The translations under genes were made by a program, and so were the position numbers. Positions 60,074 through 64,000 of a stretch of 64,000 nt of DNA are shown piece by piece (position 1 is the first letter of the stretch; each line of letters opens with the position of its first letter). The notes below the pieces were generated by a model. The model worked only from the letters and a program-made list of their open reading frames with translations. It was not told where the DNA came from and made no database searches. Source of the stretch: Youngiibacter multivorans (GTDB lineage: Bacteria > Bacillota > Clostridia > Clostridiales > Clostridiaceae); the NCBI RefSeq assembly GCF_017873395.1, contig NZ_JAGGKC010000011.1, positions 50,473 to 114,472 on the forward strand, given 5' to 3'.

Positions 60074-61435
60074 TTAAACCTGAAAAAGCTTGGAAACAGC
60101 CTCTCTAAGGGATCCAACCGGAATTATCCCTTCGCCCTTGAGCTTGAGCTTCTCCGCACTTCTCTTCGGAATGACGAAAGTCTCGAAGCCCATTTTTCTG
60201 CCTTCTCCTATGAGCCTCTCCACATTGCTTACCGGTCTGATTTCCCCTGTCAGTCCGATTTCTCCAATTGCCAGTATGTTCCTGTACTTCATCTCCTGGC
60301 CTCTTGCGCTTGAGACGAGACTTAAGGCAACTCCAAGGTCCTGCGTGGTACCCTCAATCGACAGACCGCCGACTACATTGACGTACACATCGCTTGAATA
60401 GAAAGGTATCCTGAGCTTCTTTTCAAGAACAGCAAGTATAAGGTTCAGTCTCGGGGCCTCGATGCCTATTGTTGTTCTCCTCGGCATCACCGCCTTCGTC
60501 TCAGCCACCAGGGACTGCACCTGGACAAGTATGGGCCTCGTACCCTCCATTATTCCAATAACTACTGAGCCTTCCTTTGACTCCATGTCATCCTCAAGGA
60601 AAATCCTTGATGGATCATATACCTCTATCAGTCCTTCAGCCCTCATTTCGAATACTCCGATTTCTGAAGTGGTCCCGAATCTGTTCTTCATTGTCCTGAG
60701 TATCCTGAGTTCCTCGGTCCTTTCACCCTCGAATGAAAGCACAGCATCAACCATATGTTCAAGGACCCTTGGTCCTGCGAGCTCACCCTGCTTTGTCACA
60801 TGGGCAACGATGAACAGGGATATGCCCATTGTCTTGCCTATCCTCATCAGGCCATTTGCACATTCCCTTACCTGGGACACCGAACCAGGTGCAGAAACGA
60901 CCTTGTCCGAATAAATTGTCTGTATGGAGTCGATGATGACAAATACCGGACTTAAGTCCTCAATATGCTTCTCGATGAGGTCAAGGGATGTTTCTGAAAC
61001 TACATAAAGGTTGTCGGCCCTTGCCTTCAGCCTGTCACCCCTTATCTTAATCTGCTCCTCGGATTCCTCACCTGAAACATAAAGGACCTTTCCGTAGCTT
61101 TTTGAAATATTGTGTGCGCACTGAAGAAGAAGAGTGGACTTTCCTATGCCCGGGTCTCCTGAAATCAGCGTAAGGGATCCCCTGACAAGACCACCTCCAA
61201 GCACACGGTTAAGCTCAGCAATTCCCGTATCAAGCCTTTCCTTGTCTCCTGAGACTATGTCCTCTATCTTCTTGGGAACACTGAAATTGCCTATGCCTTC
61301 CTTTCTCTTTGTTTCTATCTTCTGCTCCTCTTCCACGAAGCTGTTCCATTCACCGCATTCAGGGCATTTTCCAAGCCACTTCGGAGAAGTGGCACCGCAT
61401 CCCTGACAAACGAAATTAGTCCTTATCTTAGCCAT
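60074..61435 (-). CDS. radA: DNA repair protein RadA/Sms
   Basis: A recombination ATPase that promotes branch migration. 453 residues from the ATG after GGAGG. An N-terminal zinc finger (CQGCGATSPKWLGKCPECG), the Walker A GDPGIGKST near residue 90, the family-specific KNRFG and the C-terminal Lon-like domain are seen. It is divergent from the Cof-type phosphatase gene; both promoters overlap a 20-bp palindrome. Confidence 0.96.
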   Translation of the reverse strand: MAKIRTNFVCQGCGATSPKWLGKCPECGEWNSFVEEEQKIETKRKEGIGNFSVPKKIEDIVSGDKERLDTGIAELNRVLGGGLVRGSLTLISGDPGIGKSTLLLQCAHNISKSYGKVLYVSGEESEEQIKIRGDRLKARADNLYVVSETSLDLIEKHIEDLSPVFVIIDSIQTIYSDKVVSAPGSVSQVRECANGLMRIGKTMGISLFIVAHVTKQGELAGPRVLEHMVDAVLSFEGERTEELRILRTMKNRFGTTSEIGVFEMRAEGLIEVYDPSRIFLEDDMESKEGSVVIGIMEGTRPILVQVQSLVAETKAVMPRRTTIGIEAPRLNLILAVLEKKLRIPFYSSDVYVNVVGGLSIEGTTQDLGVALSLVSSARGQEMKYRNILAIGEIGLTGEIRPVSNVERLIGEGRKMGFETFVIPKRSAEKLKLKGEGIIPVGSLREAVSKLFQV

Positions 61436-61506
61436 TTGGTTTCCTCCAGTCATATGGATACCGTTCAATCTGATTTCCAAATTTCAAAATACGCACACCA
61501 TTGAAG

Positions 61507-61535
61507 TTGAATGTGCCATAATATACGTATATTAT
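61507..61535 (+). promoter_or_regulatory. Promoter of the Cof-type phosphatase gene
   Basis: Plus strand TTGAAT (61507-61512), 17 bases, TATTAT (61530-61535). On the minus strand a radA promoter may use TTAATA and TAATAT with a 17-base spacer in the same stretch. Confidence 0.6.
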
Positions 61536-61536
61536 G
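61517..61536. repeat. 20-bp perfect palindrome between radA and the Cof gene
   Basis: CATAATATAC followed by its exact complement, GTATATTATG. It overlaps the -10 boxes of both divergent promoters. It could be an operator for a symmetrical repressor, or simply an arrangement of back-to-back -10 boxes. Confidence 0.6.
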
Positions 61537-61616
61537 TAGGAAATAAACGATTATTAACAGAGCTTGGCAAGGATAATCCGCCTTTTTTGGCGTCAACTGC
61601 CTTTCAGGGAGGAAAA

Positions 61617-62450
61617 ATGCAAAGAAAATTGATCTGCTCAGACCTGGACGGAACACTGCTCGGCAGCGACCGTAAGGTATCGTTGCTGAATATGGAAGTT
61701 ATAAAAGAGCTTATGAAAAGAGGACATATATTTACTGTCGCAACCGGCAGGATTTTCCAGTCCGCAAAATACATATCAAGCAACTTCGGAGATAACGTGC
61801 CGCTTATCGCTTCAAACGGAAGTGTATATGATACGGGGGATGGGAAGCTTCACAAGAACCATTTCGATGAGGACCTCTCTGCTGAAATGTTCAGGATGGC
61901 AAAGAGCTTCGGTGTAACCCTCTCCTACTTCACCCATGATACGGTTTTTTCAAACACGATCAGCGGTGCCCTCATAACTAAGCTCATATACAACAAGGGG
62001 GTTCCCAAGAACTACAGGGTAAGGACGCTTCTCGCAGCAAATGAATCAATCATCAGGAAGAATTCCGATTCCATTGTGAATGGGATTGTCGTATCCAAGA
62101 ACAATCCCGGTAAACTGTCAGCGATGAGAGCAGAGCTTGAAAAGCTCTCCGGTGTGACCATACAGAGCTCAGGCAGGGACAACATCGAGCTTATTCCGGG
62201 AAATGTGGACAAAAGCTACGCTGTAAAGGCTCTTGCAGAACACTATGGTATCGCTCGTCAGGATGTCATTTGCTTCGGGGACGGTGAGAACGACATTACC
62301 ATGTTGAAATATGCAGGCCTCGGCTTTGCAATGGCGAATGCTTCAGACAGCGTCAAGAAATCAGCTGACAGCATAGCCCCGCCCAACCACGAGTCAGGCA
62401 TAGGATTGAAGCTCATGGAGCTTTTCGGAATGGAAGAAATGGCTGTATGA
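61617..62450 (+). CDS. Cof-type HAD-superfamily phosphatase
   Basis: 277 residues, one of two genes on the plus strand. HAD motif I is ICSDLDGTLLGS at the N-terminus, motif III/IV is FGDGENDITMLKYAG near the C-terminus, and an alpha/beta cap (IIB type) separates them. Family members dephosphorylate sugar phosphates, flavins or pyridoxal phosphate; specificity is unclear. The ATG after GGGAGG is used; a longer upstream frame is less likely. 52 bp before mgtC. Confidence 0.85.
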   Translation: MQRKLICSDLDGTLLGSDRKVSLLNMEVIKELMKRGHIFTVATGRIFQSAKYISSNFGDNVPLIASNGSVYDTGDGKLHKNHFDEDLSAEMFRMAKSFGVTLSYFTHDTVFSNTISGALITKLIYNKGVPKNYRVRTLLAANESIIRKNSDSIVNGIVVSKNNPGKLSAMRAELEKLSGVTIQSSGRDNIELIPGNVDKSYAVKALAEHYGIARQDVICFGDGENDITMLKYAGLGFAMANASDSVKKSADSIAPPNHESGIGLKLMELFGMEEMAV

Positions 62451-62502
62451 TATACACTGCCGGTGAGTCCATACATAAAGTAATGTTACGGAGGTTTTAA
62501 CC

Positions 62503-63213
62503 ATGACCACGTTGACTGTACTTACAAGACTTTCCATAGCCTTAATCCTTGGCGGCGCAATCGGATATGAGCGAGAATACAGGAACAGGCCTGCCGGATT
62601 CAGGACGCACATGCTCGTAAGCCTTGGTGCTGCATCAGTTTCCCTTCTCCAGATTTCAATGCTGGAGGAAGCAGGAAGACTGATAGCCCAAAACCCTGCG
62701 CTTGCCGAGGCTGTGAAGCTTGACGTCGGAAGGCTTGGAGCTGCTGTCATCAGCGGAATCGGCTTTCTTGGAGCTGGCACCATCTTCCTGACCAGGAACT
62801 ATATAAAGGGTCTGACAACAGCAGCCTCATTGTGGCTTGTAGCTGTATCGGGACTTTCTGTTGGAATGGGCTATTATGCTGTCGGCATAGGCACATCGCT
62901 CCTTGCCCTCACGGTCCTTCTCGCACTTGGAAGGCTGCAGGAAGTGATGTTCAAAAAGACCGGAGTCATTACGATTGAGATTTCTTATGATGGCAATCAG
63001 TCGACCCTTGCAGCGATTGAAGCATACCTCTCTCGGATTGGCGCAAAAGTCCTTGACCTTGAACACCTTGAGTCAGGAAAGGATGGTAATGGCATATGCC
63101 TCTTCACCCTTGACCTCAGGTCATCTGCTGACAAGGAGACATTCATTAAGGGGATCCTGGAGAATAAGGGTGTTTTCTCATCAAGAATCATAAAGGGATA
63201 TGAATCCCAGTAA
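62503..63213 (+). CDS. MgtC/SapB family membrane protein
   Basis: 236 residues. About four to five membrane helices with the conserved GGAIGYEREYRNRPAGFRTHMLV start, SGIGFLGAGTIF and GLTTAASLW. A C-terminal soluble ACT-like domain (about 160-236) follows. MgtC relates to magnesium homeostasis and survival under acid or low magnesium in some bacteria; the function here is not known. Confidence 0.86.
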   Translation: MTTLTVLTRLSIALILGGAIGYEREYRNRPAGFRTHMLVSLGAASVSLLQISMLEEAGRLIAQNPALAEAVKLDVGRLGAAVISGIGFLGAGTIFLTRNYIKGLTTAASLWLVAVSGLSVGMGYYAVGIGTSLLALTVLLALGRLQEVMFKKTGVITIEISYDGNQSTLAAIEAYLSRIGAKVLDLEHLESGKDGNGICLFTLDLRSSADKETFIKGILENKGVFSSRIIKGYESQ

Positions 63214-63215
63214 AA

Positions 63216-63254
63216 AATCAGGCTGAAGCCATTAATTACGGCTTCAGCCTGATT
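63216..63254 (-). terminator. Terminator between mgtC and the EIIA gene
   Basis: Perfect 15-bp stem (AATCAGGCTGAAGCC and complement, 9-base loop). On the minus strand a T6 run follows, so it terminates the EIIA gene. It may also end the convergent mgtC transcript, but no U-tract is present on the plus side. Confidence 0.88.
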
Positions 63255-63262
63255 CTCTATTT

Positions 63263-63739
63263 CTACTGCTTCTTGTATTCCACTATTTCAGCTTCACCTG
63301 CTGCAACTCTCTTTCCTTCCTTCAGGACCTCACAGGCTTCGCCAGAGGTGAACACAATTATGATGTCAGTTGAAGGCACCTTTGCCTTGACACCTTCCAG
63401 ATCGAATCTTGCTATAAGGTCGCCCTTCTTCACATTCTGTCCTTCGGATACGACCTTTTCAAATCCTTCACCGTTAAGGGCTACAGTATCCACACCTATG
63501 TGTATAAGAAGCTCTGTTCCGTCAGAGCATCTAAGTCCGAGAGCATGGCCTGTCGGAAATATCATTGCAACAGTACCGTCTACAGGTGAGAATATATCTC
63601 CTGTCTCAGGGGTAACTATGAATCCATCTCCCATCATTTTAGATGCGAATGCTTGGTCGGGAACCTTTGTAATGGGATTCAAAACACCTGCAGCCGGTGA
63701 CACAATTTCTGTCTTCTGTTTCTTGAAAAGCTTGAACAT
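63263..63739 (-). CDS. PTS system glucose-type EIIA component
   Basis: 158 residues of the glucose/sucrose EIIA family. The phosphorylated histidine is in TELLIHIGVDTVALNGEGF, with the second active-site histidine in FPTGHALGL. It is a stand-alone EIIA (crr-like) that would accept phosphate from HPr and pass it to an EIIBC elsewhere. It begins after GGCAGGAGGAGTG and ends at the terminator at 63216-63254. A weak extended -10 box (TGGTATATT) lies about 50 bp upstream. Confidence 0.9.
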   Translation of the reverse strand: MFKLFKKQKTEIVSPAAGVLNPITKVPDQAFASKMMGDGFIVTPETGDIFSPVDGTVAMIFPTGHALGLRCSDGTELLIHIGVDTVALNGEGFEKVVSEGQNVKKGDLIARFDLEGVKAKVPSTDIIIVFTSGEACEVLKEGKRVAAGEAEIVEYKKQ

Positions 63740-64000
63740 TTGGACACTCCTCCTGCCTTAATACCAGATTTTTACCATTAAGGAAAATATACCACAAAAA
63801 GCCTGAAATATCATCATGACTGAGAACCAAATCCCAACACCCCCATAGGTCAGAAAAATACGTGCGAATACATTAAAAAAGACAAAAGCATGCCAGGAAA
63901 TTTGCTGGTTAATTGAAAAAGCAACTTCCACTTTGCCAAATAGAATTCCACTAATTTAGGAATCTGGGATTTCTTTGATGTACATGGTTTTTTAGACAGT
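63740..64000. other. Right edge, no gene seen
   Basis: 261 bp, AT-rich, without a recognisable reading frame. It contains the weak promoter candidate for the EIIA gene near 63780-63800 and nothing else that can be named. Features may extend beyond the window. Confidence 0.5.

Overview
The window looks like the main translation/transcription gene block of an anaerobic, spore-forming Firmicute of class Clostridia. The signs are sigma-H, zinc-type S14, L33 and L36, mini-RNase III, RlmB and YacP in their usual Firmicute order, AGGAGG ribosome sites at almost every gene, and an FMN-transferase lipoprotein. A member of the Clostridiaceae near Youngiibacter/Proteiniclasticum would fit the moderate GC and the paired subtilases, but that is inference. 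Except for two genes at the right end, every gene is on the minus strand, so transcription runs from right to left.

Layout by rising coordinate. 1-14832: S10-spc-alpha ribosomal protein operon (rpsJ to rplQ), with secY, adk, map, infA and rpoA. It has a promoter at 15039-15067 and a leader of about 200 nt; rpsD is missing from its expected place. 15301-23720: accessory block of two ABC half-transporters, a metallo-beta-lactamase-fold hydrolase, a HAD phosphatase and two paralogous secreted subtilases. 23945-28317: str operon (rpsL, rpsG, fusA, tuf). 28498-35742: rpoB-rpoC. 36079-37352: YccF-type membrane protein and a methyltransferase. 37490-40838: rplL, rplJ, rplA, rplK, nusG, secE, rpmG, with an L10 leader RNA and a likely L1-binding leader. 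41044-42420: a second tuf, in a 1,222-bp repeat that appears identical to the first, behind a tRNA-Thr(GGU). 42502-45157: sigH, yacP, rlmB, mrnC. 45254-45847: rpsD as a single gene with its own promoter and terminator. 46001-48346: apbE and a lipoprotein made of two repeats. 48845-51720: cysS and a degenerate prolyl-tRNA synthetase homologue. 51717-52631: VTT-domain membrane protein. 52819-54716: arsenic operon (arsR, DUF2703-like gene, acr3). 54863-57932: multicopper oxidase and glpK. 58107-61435: ispD, PIN-TRAM protein (yacL) and radA. 61617-63213 (+): Cof-type phosphatase and MgtC. 63263-63739: PTS EIIA.

Most genes serve ribosome assembly, RNA polymerase, protein export and elongation. The backbone radA-yacL-ispD-...-cysS-mrnC-rlmB-yacP-sigH-secE-nusG-rplKAJL-rpoBC-str-S10 is a known Firmicute order. 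It is broken here by several insertions (arsenic/copper/glycerol genes, flavin genes, proteases/ABC block) and lacks disA, ispF and the in-operon rpsD.

The most interesting candidates are: (1) the synthetase-like protein at 50275-51720, which has lost the class II catalytic motifs but keeps the editing domain and is translationally coupled to a VTT membrane protein; (2) the ApbE plus tandem-repeat lipoprotein pair, possibly a flavin-linked extracellular redox module; (3) the identical tuf repeats; and (4) several RNA leaders and inverted repeats. No rRNA gene, CRISPR array or insertion sequence was seen.
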